From assembly GCA_017416705.1 (NCBI GenBank), contig JAFQBG010000027.1:1-57839 (forward strand): DNA of 57,839 nucleotides, given 5' to 3'. This stretch comes from Bacteroidaceae bacterium. GTDB lineage: Bacteria; Bacteroidota; Bacteroidia; Bacteroidales; Bacteroidaceae. This document shows, in pieces, positions 24,592-33,723 of the stretch. How positions within the stretch are numbered: position 1 is the stretch's first letter; each line of letters starts with the position of its first letter. Both the position numbers and the translations under genes were made by a program. Below the pieces are notes generated by a model. It was given only the letters and a program-made list of their open reading frames with translations. It searched no databases and was not told the DNA's origin.

Positions 24592-26793
24592 TTAGTCGGT
24601 TATATCTTTGTCATACCATTTTGCAGGGGTGTCTCCCATTGTAAATGTTAGCTTGTTGCCGGCTTTTATATCGCTGTGGTTTATGTAGGGAAGGTTATAC
24701 TCTTCGCCATTTAGCTTTACGCTTTGTATGTATATGTTTTTCCCTACATTTTCGGGTGTCATGTTCTCTGTTTCAATCTTGAATACACCGCCTTCGACTT
24801 CCAATTCGGCATTTGCTACCGATGGGGTTCCAAACCAATAACGTCCTCCTGCGGGTTCAACCTCGTAGAAACCTAATGCCGATAATATGTACCATGCCGA
24901 CATTTGGCCGACATCCTCGTTGCCCGAGAGGCCGTCTACGCTGTCGTCGTATAGGGTGCAAAGGACTTCACGTATGCGCTCGGCGGCTTTGTGGGGCTCT
25001 CCTAACATGGTGTACATATATAATATGTGGTGCGAAGGCTCGTTGCCATGCGCAAATTGTCCTATAAGACCCGATATGTCGGGCGAGGGGTCGCCTTCTA
25101 TCACCGATGGCAGGTTGAACAATGAGTCGAGTTGTGCAAGCATTTTTTCTTTTCCGCCGAAGCAGTTTGCCATGCCGGCTACATCCTGCGGCACCAACCA
25201 TGTGTATTGCCAAGCGTTGCCCTCGCAATAGTCGTCGTCGCGGTGTGCCGAGAAGAACGGGTTGAATGGCTCATTGAACTCACCTGTGGTTTTCTTGCCA
25301 CGCACAAGGCCTGTCGAGGGGTCGAAGAAGTGGCGATACGAGTGGCTGTTGCGAGTATGTTGCATGCTCTCCTCGTTGTATCCCAATGCCGCTGCTGCTT
25401 GTGCCGCTGCGCCGTCTGCAATGGCATACTCCATGTCGAATGCAACGGATTCCTTGAACAGGTCGCAAGGGATGTAACCATGTTGACGACGGAGGTCGCG
25501 TCCGCGCTCGTTGTGTGCCAAAGTCTTTTTAATAGCCTCGTAGGCTCTTTCTTTGTCAAATCCTTTTATCCCTTTTACAATGGCATCGGCTACTACGGGT
25601 ATTCCGGGGTCGCCAATCATACAATCGGTCTCGCATCCCCACAGGTGCCATACGGGCAGGCGTCCCTGTTTGTCGCATATATCCAACATGGTGGCAATAA
25701 AATCGCCCATACGCTCGCTTTGTATTATGCTCATAAGCGGCATTTTGGCGCGGTATGTGTCCCACAACGAGAATATGCTGTATGTGTTATGCTTGGCATT
25801 GTATATGTTGCCGTCGGCACCACGGTAGTCGCCATTTATGTCGTTGAACAGAATGGGGGCTGTCATGGCATGATACATGGCGGTGTAGAATGTGGTGGCT
25901 GGTATCACGCTGTTCTCTTGTATGCGTATTTTGCCGAGTTCTTTCTCCCAAGCCTCGTCGGCGGCCTTTGCTATCTTGTCGAAATCCCAGTGCGATGCTT
26001 CGGCTTGCATGGCTGCTTTTGCTCCCTCTATGCTCACCGGCGATATAGCCACTTTCAGAATAACAGCCTCGTTGTTGTCTGTTGCGAACGATGCACGTCC
26101 ATACATATTTTTGTAGCCATGCAGTTCGAACTTGTCAAATGGTTTCGATGTTTGAGCAACAAAATATATTTTCTGGTCTTTTGCCCACCCCTTGGAGTAG
26201 CGATAGCCGACAATGGTGTTGTTGCCCTCGGCCTCCATAAACGTTTCTGTGGACTCGTCCCAACAACCACCGTTTTCGAGGTCGAAGACAAGTGCCGATT
26301 CTTGTGAGCATGGGAAGGTGTATCTGTGGTATCCGACACGCGCGGTCGATGTCATCTCGGCATTTATGTTGTAGCGTGTCAATGGTACGGCGTAATATCC
26401 GGGCTTCGCTACCTCTTTTGTGCGGTCGGCGGGTGACCATAGTCCCGATTTTTCATCGTCCAATATGCCACGTGCGTATGTGACATCGCCAATAACCGGC
26501 ATTACGGTTACGTCGAACAGGTCGCCTATACCCGTTCCGCTAAGGTGTGTGTGTGAAAATCCTATTACCGAATTTTCGTCTTGGTGGTAACCCGAACACC
26601 AGTCCCAAGTGGTGGTGACGCTGGTTGGCCCAAGTTGCACCATTCCAAATGGTACGTGTGCTCCCACGAATACATGACCATGACCACCCGAACCTATCAA
26701 CGGATTGACGTGTGACGTCAGTTTTTCGGTCTGGGGTTGTGTGCATGCGGTAAATAGCAATGCGCTTGCAAAAAACAGATTTTTTATTTTCAT
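24592..26793 (-). CDS. GH92 alpha-mannosidase lipoprotein
   Basis: A 733-residue calcium-dependent exo-alpha-mannosidase of family GH92, which removes alpha-linked mannose from N-glycans or yeast mannan by inversion. The lipoprotein signal ends FTAC (C17), so it is probably anchored at the outer membrane. Family marks are VNPLIGSGGHGHVFVGAHVP at the start of the beta-sandwich, FSLWDTYRAKMPL, HLWGCETDCMIGDPG (acid-Glu region) and GNEDVGQMSAWYILS near residue 625 (base Asp region). The start overlaps the stop of the upstream GH92 gene by 4 bp. Linkage specificity cannot be read with certainty; the WGCETD form differs from its neighbour's FGRETY form, so the pair probably cut different linkages. 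Confidence 0.93.
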   Translation of the reverse strand: MKIKNLFFASALLFTACTQPQTEKLTSHVNPLIGSGGHGHVFVGAHVPFGMVQLGPTSVTTTWDWCSGYHQDENSVIGFSHTHLSGTGIGDLFDVTVMPVIGDVTYARGILDDEKSGLWSPADRTKEVAKPGYYAVPLTRYNINAEMTSTARVGYHRYTFPCSQESALVFDLENGGCWDESTETFMEAEGNNTIVGYRYSKGWAKDQKIYFVAQTSKPFDKFELHGYKNMYGRASFATDNNEAVILKVAISPVSIEGAKAAMQAEASHWDFDKIAKAADEAWEKELGKIRIQENSVIPATTFYTAMYHAMTAPILFNDINGDYRGADGNIYNAKHNTYSIFSLWDTYRAKMPLMSIIQSERMGDFIATMLDICDKQGRLPVWHLWGCETDCMIGDPGIPVVADAIVKGIKGFDKERAYEAIKKTLAHNERGRDLRRQHGYIPCDLFKESVAFDMEYAIADGAAAQAAAALGYNEESMQHTRNSHSYRHFFDPSTGLVRGKKTTGEFNEPFNPFFSAHRDDDYCEGNAWQYTWLVPQDVAGMANCFGGKEKMLAQLDSLFNLPSVIEGDPSPDISGLIGQFAHGNEPSHHILYMYTMLGEPHKAAERIREVLCTLYDDSVDGLSGNEDVGQMSAWYILSALGFYEVEPAGGRYWFGTPSVANAELEVEGGVFKIETENMTPENVGKNIYIQSVKLNGEEYNLPYINHSDIKAGNKLTFTMGDTPAKWYDKDITD

Positions 26794-29039
26794 TTTGGTT
26801 GTGCTTTAAGTTTGAATGTCAGATTTCGTTTGTTCATTAGCTCCTCGTGACTGATACGGTATTTTTTCAGAGGCGACCCGCCAAGTGTCATGCTCTCTAT
26901 GTAGTGGCTGTTGCTGTCGGGCCTTTCTGTTTTTATGGTGATGACTCCCTTTTCGGTTTGTATCTCAATTTTGTCGAATACAGGGGTTGTCAGTGTGTAA
27001 TATGGTTCCGAAGGGGTGTCGGGGTATAATCCCATCATCGAGAATATAGCCCATGCCGACATTGTGCCGGTGTCGTCGTTTCCGGGTATTCCGTCGGGTG
27101 TGGCTTTGAAACAGCTGTCGAGCAGCATTTTTACATGACGTTGTGTACGCCATTCTTCGCCTTTGAAACGGCTGAACAGGTAGGGATATACTATGTCGGG
27201 CTCGTTCGCGGGGTCGTAATGGTCGTTGTCAAATACGCCTTGCAGACTGTTTATGAAGGCTTTTTTTCCGCCCATGAGTTTTGTGAGCCCCTCGATGTCG
27301 TGGGGAACGGCAAATGTATAGCTCCATGCCGAGCCTTCGTGGAAACCGGGAACGTTCTCGAAATTCTTGCCCGTTGCGGCATCGAAGTCTTCAAGGAATT
27401 TGCCTTCTTGGGTTATGGGGCGCAGGGTGCCATATTCTTTGCAGAAATAGCGACGATAGCTCTGTGAACGTTTTATGAATTTTTTTGCATCCTGCTTTTT
27501 GCCCAACGAGTCGGCTAACTGTGCTATTGCATAGTCGGCAAGGCAGTATTCAAGGGCATGCGACACGGAATTGTCGCCCGAGAGGTCTTTGGCAAAATAC
27601 CCCAAGGGTATGTAGCCTTTTTCTATGTAGGGGTCGATGTCGGGACGTAGCGGATTATCCTTGCCGGGTGTCGTGGCCGACTTTATCATTGCTTCGTAGG
27701 CTGCGTCGATGTCAAAATCGCGAAGCCCTTTTACATAGCTGTCGGCAATTACTATGGAGGCAGGGTCGCCCTCCATGGTATATGTCTCACGCCCGAACAG
27801 TTCCCATTTTGGCAACCAACCCCACTCCTTATACATGCCTACCATTGAGCGTAGCATGTCGATTTGTTTTTCGGGGTACACAAGGGTGAGCAACTGGTGC
27901 AAATTGCGGTATGTGTCCCACAACGAGAATATGGTATATCGGTTGTTGTTGCTTTGGCCTGTTATTCCGCTCTCCATCTGCGGGTATTCACCGTTGTAGT
28001 CGCTTAAAATACTTGGGTGTATGAGAGCGTGGTAAAGGGCTGTGTAGAATATGGTCTTTTGTTCATCGGTTCCGCCGCTTACTTTTATGCGTCCCAACTC
28101 GTTGTTCCATTGTCTGCGGGCTACTGCGCATAGCTCTTCAAATCCTAATCCATTTTGCTCTTTTTCGAGGTTCTCGCGGGCATTCTCGGTCGATACGAAC
28201 GATACACCCATGCGCACTGTAATCTGTTCGCCCTCTTTCAGGTTGTCGTATGTAAACCAGAAACCGACGTCATCGCCCGATAGTTCTCTATTGTAGTTGG
28301 TGTATAGCTTGTATTCGCCATCGTCAACGGTCCATTCGGCTTCGACCCCTTTCATTGGCGGCTGTTTCTTCCAATATCCGCTTTGCGAGGGTGTGCGATC
28401 GACTTTCATTACGAAATATATAGGGAATACCGCCCCGGGATTGTAGCAGAATGTTCCCAATAGCTTTACTCCTTCGACTTCGGTGTCGCTGACACGACGT
28501 ACCATGGCTCCGCTTTCGTTGGTTAGTCCCTCGCCCAAGTTTAACAGTATGTGTCCTTTGCCTGCGGGGAAGGTATATCGCTCGCACGAACTGCGGGTGG
28601 TGGCTGTTACCTCGGTTTTTATTCCGTATTTTGTCAGTTTGTTGCTGAAATATCCCGGCGTGGCTTTCTCGTCGGTATATTCCGAACCGTAATTATGATA
28701 ATCGACGTCTAATTCACCGGTAGTGGACATTATGAGCAACGATGAGGCTTCGGGGCAGCCTACGCCGCTCAGTGCCACGTGTGCATAGCCGGTGAAGTAT
28801 TTGTTGCTGTATTCGTATGGTGCCGACCACCAACGCGAGTCTTTGTCTTGTATGTTAAGGTCGGAACCCATTACGTTGAATGGAACAACAGACATCATTC
28901 CGTTGGGGCGCAGAGCACCCGGGTTGGTTGTTCCAAAATTTGTAGTACCTATAAATGGGTCAACCCATTCCACCGGTTCCTGTGCATACAATGTTGTCGA
29001 TAAAGCAAAAAGGGCTGTAATTATCAGGTTTTTTTTCAT
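26790..29039 (-). CDS. GH92 alpha-mannosidase, secreted
   Basis: A 749-residue second GH92 enzyme. The signal peptide MKKNLIITALFALSTTLYAQ is cleaved by signal peptidase I, so unlike its partner it is not a lipoprotein. Motifs are VDPFIGTTNFGTTNPGALRP, FSLWDTYRNLHQLL, WELFGRETYTMEGDP and GNDDTGTMSAWAIFSMMGLY near residue 650. The N-terminal loop NFGTTNPGALRPNGMMSVVP and the acid-loop motif differ from those of the companion GH92, which suggests a different linkage. It lies 27 bp after the ROK kinase gene and overlaps the next GH92 gene by 4 bp. Confidence 0.93.
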   Translation of the reverse strand: MKKNLIITALFALSTTLYAQEPVEWVDPFIGTTNFGTTNPGALRPNGMMSVVPFNVMGSDLNIQDKDSRWWSAPYEYSNKYFTGYAHVALSGVGCPEASSLLIMSTTGELDVDYHNYGSEYTDEKATPGYFSNKLTKYGIKTEVTATTRSSCERYTFPAGKGHILLNLGEGLTNESGAMVRRVSDTEVEGVKLLGTFCYNPGAVFPIYFVMKVDRTPSQSGYWKKQPPMKGVEAEWTVDDGEYKLYTNYNRELSGDDVGFWFTYDNLKEGEQITVRMGVSFVSTENARENLEKEQNGLGFEELCAVARRQWNNELGRIKVSGGTDEQKTIFYTALYHALIHPSILSDYNGEYPQMESGITGQSNNNRYTIFSLWDTYRNLHQLLTLVYPEKQIDMLRSMVGMYKEWGWLPKWELFGRETYTMEGDPASIVIADSYVKGLRDFDIDAAYEAMIKSATTPGKDNPLRPDIDPYIEKGYIPLGYFAKDLSGDNSVSHALEYCLADYAIAQLADSLGKKQDAKKFIKRSQSYRRYFCKEYGTLRPITQEGKFLEDFDAATGKNFENVPGFHEGSAWSYTFAVPHDIEGLTKLMGGKKAFINSLQGVFDNDHYDPANEPDIVYPYLFSRFKGEEWRTQRHVKMLLDSCFKATPDGIPGNDDTGTMSAWAIFSMMGLYPDTPSEPYYTLTTPVFDKIEIQTEKGVITIKTERPDSNSHYIESMTLGGSPLKKYRISHEELMNKRNLTFKLKAQPK

Positions 29040-29066
29040 TGTGTGATTTTTCGGCTGTTTGTTGTG

Positions 29067-30164
29067 TTATTTGTCGAGTTCGCTAAGGGCAAATGAATAG
29101 GCTCCCATACATATTGCTTGGCTTGCTCCCATGCGGGATATGGCTATACCTATTCTCTTTTGTGTGTCGTACTCTACGGTGCGCTCCGAACCATATACTT
29201 TTATTGTGCGTACTTCGCCCTTTGCAAATTGTGCAAATTCCTCGGGGTTGTCAAGGTCGTAAACTTTCATTTGTACAAGGCTTACTTCGTCGCCGCCAAG
29301 GGTGTGTATCTTGGAACGCATTTCTTTTAGCAACGAGGGCATTATCCAACGGCTTGCGGCACATACTCCGCCGCCAAGTACCACCAAACCGTCTATTATG
29401 GTGGCTGCTGTGGCTATGGCTGCGCCGGCTACTGTGCCCATTGTGGCAAAGGCCTCTTTTGCGGCTTCCATGTCGCCCTCGCGTGTGCCGTCGGCTATCT
29501 CGCATATATCGCGTGGTGTCAGTCCGTGGTTCATGTTGCCCGATTTCTCTCCATATACGCGACATACGGCACGAATGGCCACACCGTCCTCGACAATTAT
29601 CTCGGGCATCATCTTGTGACGCAGGCAGAAGGTCTCTACGCATGAGTTATCGCCACGATTTAGTTCGTTGTTTATAACCACTCCTATTCCAAAACCGGTG
29701 CCGAATGTATAGCCTATGAGGTTTTTGTATTGTTTTGGCGAACCAAGTTCTTTTAGTCGCGCGTTTATCTCGGGGAGTACACCGCCAAGGGCTTCTCCAT
29801 AGGCAAAAAGGTCGCCATCGTTGTTTATGAACACCGGAATACCGAACTTTTCTTCAAGGAAGGGTCCCAATGCCACACCGTCGCGGAACGAGGGGAAATT
29901 GGGCAGGTAACCGCCGATTATTCCGCGTGGATAGTCGGCAGGGCCGGGGAATGCAAAACTTATGGCTACCGGTTTTTCTTGCAGTTTGGAAATTATTTGC
30001 TCAAATCCCAATACTATCGTTGCCAAGCACTTGTCAAGGTCGTGTGCATTCGAGGGCATTGATATTGGTTCTGTTATGAACTTGCCGGATTGCATGGCTC
30101 CGAATACGAGGTTTGTGCCTCCTGCATCGAGTGTTATGACGATGCGTTTGTCGTTTCTGTACAT
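29067..30164 (-). CDS. ROK-family sugar kinase without the zinc motif
   Basis: A 365-residue ROK-fold kinase, longer than the 321-residue glucokinase elsewhere in the window. It has TLDAGGTNLVFG (phosphate loop), FINNDGDLFAYGEA (catalytic Asp) and YTFGTGFGIGVVINN (adenosine loop). Where ROK proteins normally have GEIGH and CxCGxxGCxE, it has DNSCVETFCLRHKMMPEI, so the zinc site is absent or remodelled. In Bacteroides some ROK hexokinases accept mannose and glucose. Sitting between a mannanase and two mannosidase genes, it probably phosphorylates released mannose or a manno-oligosaccharide; this is inference. Spacing to neighbours is 15 and 27 bp, in one operon. Confidence 0.85.
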   Translation of the reverse strand: MYRNDKRIVITLDAGGTNLVFGAMQSGKFITEPISMPSNAHDLDKCLATIVLGFEQIISKLQEKPVAISFAFPGPADYPRGIIGGYLPNFPSFRDGVALGPFLEEKFGIPVFINNDGDLFAYGEALGGVLPEINARLKELGSPKQYKNLIGYTFGTGFGIGVVINNELNRGDNSCVETFCLRHKMMPEIIVEDGVAIRAVCRVYGEKSGNMNHGLTPRDICEIADGTREGDMEAAKEAFATMGTVAGAAIATAATIIDGLVVLGGGVCAASRWIMPSLLKEMRSKIHTLGGDEVSLVQMKVYDLDNPEEFAQFAKGEVRTIKVYGSERTVEYDTQKRIGIAISRMGASQAICMGAYSFALSELDK

Positions 30165-30179
30165 AGCTCTATTTTTTTA

Positions 30180-31478
30180 TTATTTGTTTCTTAATTTGTC
30201 GGTGTTGTTTTTTATTAATTTAAGCGTGGTGGTGTCGCAGTCGAATACCGAGTACCAGCCTTGTGGTTCGTGCGGGGGGTCGCACAGGAAATCGTCTCCT
30301 CGGCTCCATACGGTGCTGTCGGGGCGTCCTGCTCCTGCCCATCCCCAAAAATTGCATCCTGCTATAACGCTGTTCTTGGCTGCGCTTTGGGTTACGTTTG
30401 CAAATATGAATTCGTAGAATTTGTCGCGCGATTGCACATCGGCTTCAAGGCTGCTGCTGTTGCCTCGTCGGCAATATCCGAACTCCTCTATCACCAAGGG
30501 TTTTTTTATGCGTTCGCTTATTTTTGTATGCAACTGTATGTATTCTGTGGCGTTTTGGCATGCTTTTTCTATGTCGCTGTCGGGGGTTGTTCTCGATGCC
30601 CATCCCCAGTTCAGCGGCCATATATGTATTGTCAGGTAGTCTATATTGGGGTCGCCATGTATAAATTCGCAAGCGTGTTCGTCCGACTCGCAACCATATA
30701 ATCCTTCGCTGCCTGTCGATACAAGGTGGTTGCTGTCTATCCTTTTTATCATGCGGGCTGTTTTGCTCAACCAATTTGCAAATTTGGACAGATTTTGCGG
30801 CGAAAAGGGACGTGGCTCGTTGCATATTTGCCATGCCATGATGGAGGGCTCGTCTTTGTAGTCGCGTCCGGTGATGCTGTTTTTGCGCGATACTATTTTT
30901 TGTATGTGGTTGTAGTACATGTCCAAGGCCTTCTGTTCTTGTACAAAGCGTGAGGCATAGTTTACATAATCCCCGTATCCATCGCCACCGGCATTTGGCG
31001 AGTCGCCATAACCGCACTCGCGCAGGTAAAAACCATAGCCTCCGCTCCAATCCCATGAATTTGTGAGGTACAGAACGGCTGTCATATTGCGTTTTTCGAG
31101 TTCGGCAAGCGTGTAATCCAATCCTATCAGTAACGTGTCGTTCAATACTCCCGGCTGTGGTTGTAGGTAGGGGTAAACGGTGTTTGCGTTTGCGCTTCCG
31201 GCATCGGCACCAACCAATATGCGCAAATTGTCTATGCCGAGTTGTTGCAACGTGTCAAGCTCCTTTTTCAGACGTTCTCTGTCGCCTCCCTCGCCCGTCG
31301 AGCCAAGTATGGGTGCATACCATAGGTTTGTTCCAATGAAATAATATGGTTCCCCATTGCGCATAAAATGCGTGCTGTCGGTGGTTACAAATGCGTTGTC
31401 AGTATCGTTTGACGGCTGTTGGTCGCAGTTCGTCGTTAGTATCGTTGCCATAAATGCCAATATGCCTAAGAATGTCAT
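30180..31478 (-). CDS. GH5 (subfamily 7-like) endo-beta-mannanase lipoprotein
   Basis: A 432-residue lipoprotein (lipobox TTNC, C18), probably at the cell surface. It is a TIM-barrel hydrolase of the GH5_7 mannanase type: THFMRNGEPYYFIGTNLWYA at the first strand, acid/base E221 in WQICNEPRPF, HIWPLNWGW, and nucleophile E332 in VIEEFGYCRRGN. GH5_7 enzymes cut beta-1,4-mannan, glucomannan or galactomannan. It is the first gene of a four-gene minus-strand operon with a ROK kinase and two GH92 genes. A beta-mannanase beside alpha-mannosidases is a slightly odd mix, so the real glycan may carry both linkages. A candidate operator palindrome lies 45-61 bp upstream. Confidence 0.9.
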   Translation of the reverse strand: MTFLGILAFMATILTTNCDQQPSNDTDNAFVTTDSTHFMRNGEPYYFIGTNLWYAPILGSTGEGGDRERLKKELDTLQQLGIDNLRILVGADAGSANANTVYPYLQPQPGVLNDTLLIGLDYTLAELEKRNMTAVLYLTNSWDWSGGYGFYLRECGYGDSPNAGGDGYGDYVNYASRFVQEQKALDMYYNHIQKIVSRKNSITGRDYKDEPSIMAWQICNEPRPFSPQNLSKFANWLSKTARMIKRIDSNHLVSTGSEGLYGCESDEHACEFIHGDPNIDYLTIHIWPLNWGWASRTTPDSDIEKACQNATEYIQLHTKISERIKKPLVIEEFGYCRRGNSSSLEADVQSRDKFYEFIFANVTQSAAKNSVIAGCNFWGWAGAGRPDSTVWSRGDDFLCDPPHEPQGWYSVFDCDTTTLKLIKNNTDKLRNK

Positions 31479-31522
31479 GCTGTGAATTTATTTGTTTTTA
31501 ATTATAAAAAAATGAACTTGGT

Positions 31523-31539
31523 TATATTCTGCGAATATA
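31523..31539. promoter_or_regulatory. Candidate operator palindrome upstream of the mannan operon
   Basis: TATATTC-TGC-GAATATA is a perfect 7-bp inverted repeat with a 3-bp spacer, located 45-61 bp upstream of the mannanase start codon. The size and symmetry suit a dimeric regulator. No regulator gene of the operon is in the window. Confidence 0.4.
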
Positions 31540-31732
31540 GTCAACACTTTTTGATTTTTTGCAAATCGAATACCGTTTTTTGTGAAAAAGTTATATGCAG
31601 TGCCATAAAATTATTGTTTTATTTGTTTTGATATTGTTCATTTTAAGTCCGATATGGTGTTAAATGTAAAAAAATAGGGTGTTTTCATGCAACCTCGATG
31701 AAAATTTTCTTTAAAAAATCAAAAGGGTTTCA

Positions 31733-31740
31733 TATCTTTG
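31733..31740 (+). promoter_or_regulatory. etfB: Putative etfB promoter -7 box
   Basis: TATCTTTG, an exact TAnnTTTG match, lies 94 bp before the etfB start. The stretch upstream is A/T-rich but lacks an exact TTTG at the -33 distance. Confidence 0.55.
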
Positions 31741-31834
31741 CTACTTTGTAGCGAAACAGGCTGCATGCACTATGTGCAAAAAATCCTTTTAAGGCATATG
31801 GCGTATGTGGCTGTGTAATTAAGAAAAAGAGACT

Positions 31835-32701
31835 ATGAATATAATCGTATTAGCCAAGCAGGTGCCCGATACGCGCAATGTAGGCGTGCAGGCAATGAAC
31901 GACGATGGCACCATAAATCGTTCGGCATTACCTGCCATATTCAACCCCGAGGATTTAAATGCCTTGGAGCAGGCGTTAAGGCTTAAAGACTTATATCCGG
32001 AGAGTAAAATAACATTGATAACAATGGGGCCGCATCGTGCCGCAGAAATCTTGCGTCAAGGGTTGTATCGCGGAGCCGACGAAGGCATTTTGCTGACCGA
32101 CCGCGCTTTTGCCGGTGCCGACACGCTTGCAACGTCGTATGCCCTGTCAATGGCGATAAAAAAACTTGGGAACTATGATATGATATTGTGCGGACGTCAG
32201 GCCATCGATGGAGATACCGCGCAGGTAGGTCCGCAGGTGGCAACGGAACTTGGGTTGCCTCAGGTGACCTATGTCAAGCGCATTGTGTCGCTTGCCGACG
32301 GCAAGGTGACTGTGGAGCGTTCCATCGAGAACGGAATAGAACTTGTGAAGGCTCCATTGCCTTTACTGCTCACCGTCGATGGCTCGGCCATGAATTGCCG
32401 CCCTGTAAATACCTATAAAATGTTGCGTTTTCATCGTGCTGCCACGCCCACCGAGCAAGCCGCCGGCGACTACCGCTATACATCGCAATTATCCTCCGAC
32501 CCGGCCCTCACGCTAAGGGAGTGGAGCCTTGCCGACATCGACGGGGATGCTTCGCGTTGCGGTCTTTCGGGTTCTCCGACAAAAGTGCGCAATGTCGAAA
32601 ACGTAATATTCCAAACAAAGGAGAGCAAACGATATACAGCCTCGGACGAGGATATAAAATCCTTCATCGGGGAGTTGTTGAACAATCATACATTGGGTTG
32701 A
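31835..32701 (+). CDS. etfB: Electron transfer flavoprotein beta subunit
   Basis: A 288-residue EtfB, which holds AMP (or a second flavin in bifurcating forms) and passes electrons from the dehydrogenase to EtfA. Family marks are the N terminus MNIIVLAKQVPDTRNVG, FNPEDLNALEQALRLKD, GPHRAAEILRQGLYRGADEG, CGRQAIDGDTAQVGPQVATE and the LLTVDGSAMNCRP segment. It starts the etfB-etfA-acyl-CoA dehydrogenase operon and ends 2 bp before etfA. The three genes are adjacent and tightly packed, as expected for subunits of one electron-transfer unit. Confidence 0.95.
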   Translation: MNIIVLAKQVPDTRNVGVQAMNDDGTINRSALPAIFNPEDLNALEQALRLKDLYPESKITLITMGPHRAAEILRQGLYRGADEGILLTDRAFAGADTLATSYALSMAIKKLGNYDMILCGRQAIDGDTAQVGPQVATELGLPQVTYVKRIVSLADGKVTVERSIENGIELVKAPLPLLLTVDGSAMNCRPVNTYKMLRFHRAATPTEQAAGDYRYTSQLSSDPALTLREWSLADIDGDASRCGLSGSPTKVRNVENVIFQTKESKRYTASDEDIKSFIGELLNNHTLG

Positions 32702-32703
32702 AA

Positions 32704-33723
32704 ATGAATAATATATTAGTGTATTGTGAACTTGATGGAGCACGCGTGGCCGATGTCAGCCTTGAACTGCTGAGCAAGGGCCGTCAACTTGCCGATAGCT
32801 TGGGTATTAAGCTCGAAGCGGTTGCTTTGGGTGCCGATGTGTCGTCGGTGCCGCAACAGGTGTTCCCCTACGGCGCGGATATTGTTCATCTGTTTCAGGA
32901 TGAGCGGTTAAGCCCCTATACGACACTGCCTCATGCCTCGGCTGTGTGCAAATTAATAGGCGAGGAGCAGCCGCAGATATTCCTTCTTGGAGCCACCGTC
33001 ATAGGTCGCGACCTTGCTCCGCGAATATCATCTGCCTTGCACAGCGGCCTGACAGCCGACTGCACCGCTCTTGAATTGGGCAGCTACGAGGATAAGAAAA
33101 ACGCAGTGGTCATAGACAATCTGCTGTACTCGGTGCGTCCGGCTTTTGGCGGCAATATAGTGGCAACGATTGTCAATCCCTATCATCGTCCGCAAATGGC
33201 AACGGTGCGCGAGGGCGTCATGCCCATGAACAAGGTACGTGCCGATGGCTGCATGGGGCAGACTATAACCCACGATGTATCCGATTATGTATCTGCAAGC
33301 GATTTCGTGGTGAGTATTCTGGAACGCCATGTGCATCCTGCCGAAAATAATCTTAAAAACGCCTCGGTTGTAGTGGCCGGGGGCTATGGCATGGGTAGTA
33401 AAGAGAACTTCGACATGCTGTACACCCTTGCCCATTTGCTGCATGGCGAGGTGGGAGCAACGCGTGCCGCAGTGGATGCGGGTTTTGCATCGCACGACAG
33501 GCAGATAGGACAAACGGGGCTTACGGTACGTCCCAAAGTATATATTGCATGTGGCATATCGGGGCAGGTACAGCATGTGTCGGGCATGCAGGATTGTAAC
33601 ATAATAGTATCCATAAACAATGCCGAGGATGCTCCCATAAACGCCATTGCCGACTATGTGATAACAGGCGATGTTCAGGAAATATTACCAAAACTTATTA
33701 CATTTTACCAGCAGAAACAATGA
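32704..33723 (+). CDS. etfA: Electron transfer flavoprotein alpha subunit
   Basis: A 339-residue EtfA, which binds FAD. It has the N-terminal domain MNNILVYCELDGARVADVSL and then the FAD domain (about 215-335) with VVVAGGYGMGSKENFDML, GATRAAVDAG, RQIGQTGLTVRPKVYIACG and the IVSINNAEDAPI-ADYVITGD stretch. The start is set at the ATG of MNNILVYC, 2 bp after etfB; the open frame extends 61 codons upstream inside etfB, but those residues are not EtfA-like. It overlaps the dehydrogenase gene by 4 bp. Confidence 0.95.
   Translation: MNNILVYCELDGARVADVSLELLSKGRQLADSLGIKLEAVALGADVSSVPQQVFPYGADIVHLFQDERLSPYTTLPHASAVCKLIGEEQPQIFLLGATVIGRDLAPRISSALHSGLTADCTALELGSYEDKKNAVVIDNLLYSVRPAFGGNIVATIVNPYHRPQMATVREGVMPMNKVRADGCMGQTITHDVSDYVSASDFVVSILERHVHPAENNLKNASVVVAGGYGMGSKENFDMLYTLAHLLHGEVGATRAAVDAGFASHDRQIGQTGLTVRPKVYIACGISGQVQHVSGMQDCNIIVSINNAEDAPINAIADYVITGDVQEILPKLITFYQQKQ

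Larger units (their letters stand above)
31479..31834. other. Divergent intergenic region between the mannan and etf operons
   Basis: A 356-bp A/T-rich region with no gene. It contains the palindrome at 31523-31539 near the mannanase start and the etf promoter box at 31733-31740. The etf leader is about 90 nt, with short self-complementary words (CTACTTTGTAG and GCATGCACTATGTGC). No riboswitch was recognised. Confidence 0.5.

Noticed and set aside
25132-26307. 391-residue plus-strand frame across the GH92 gene
   Set aside because: Cys/Val-rich shadow frame opposite a well-supported GH92 enzyme; long antisense frames are common in this codon-usage class.
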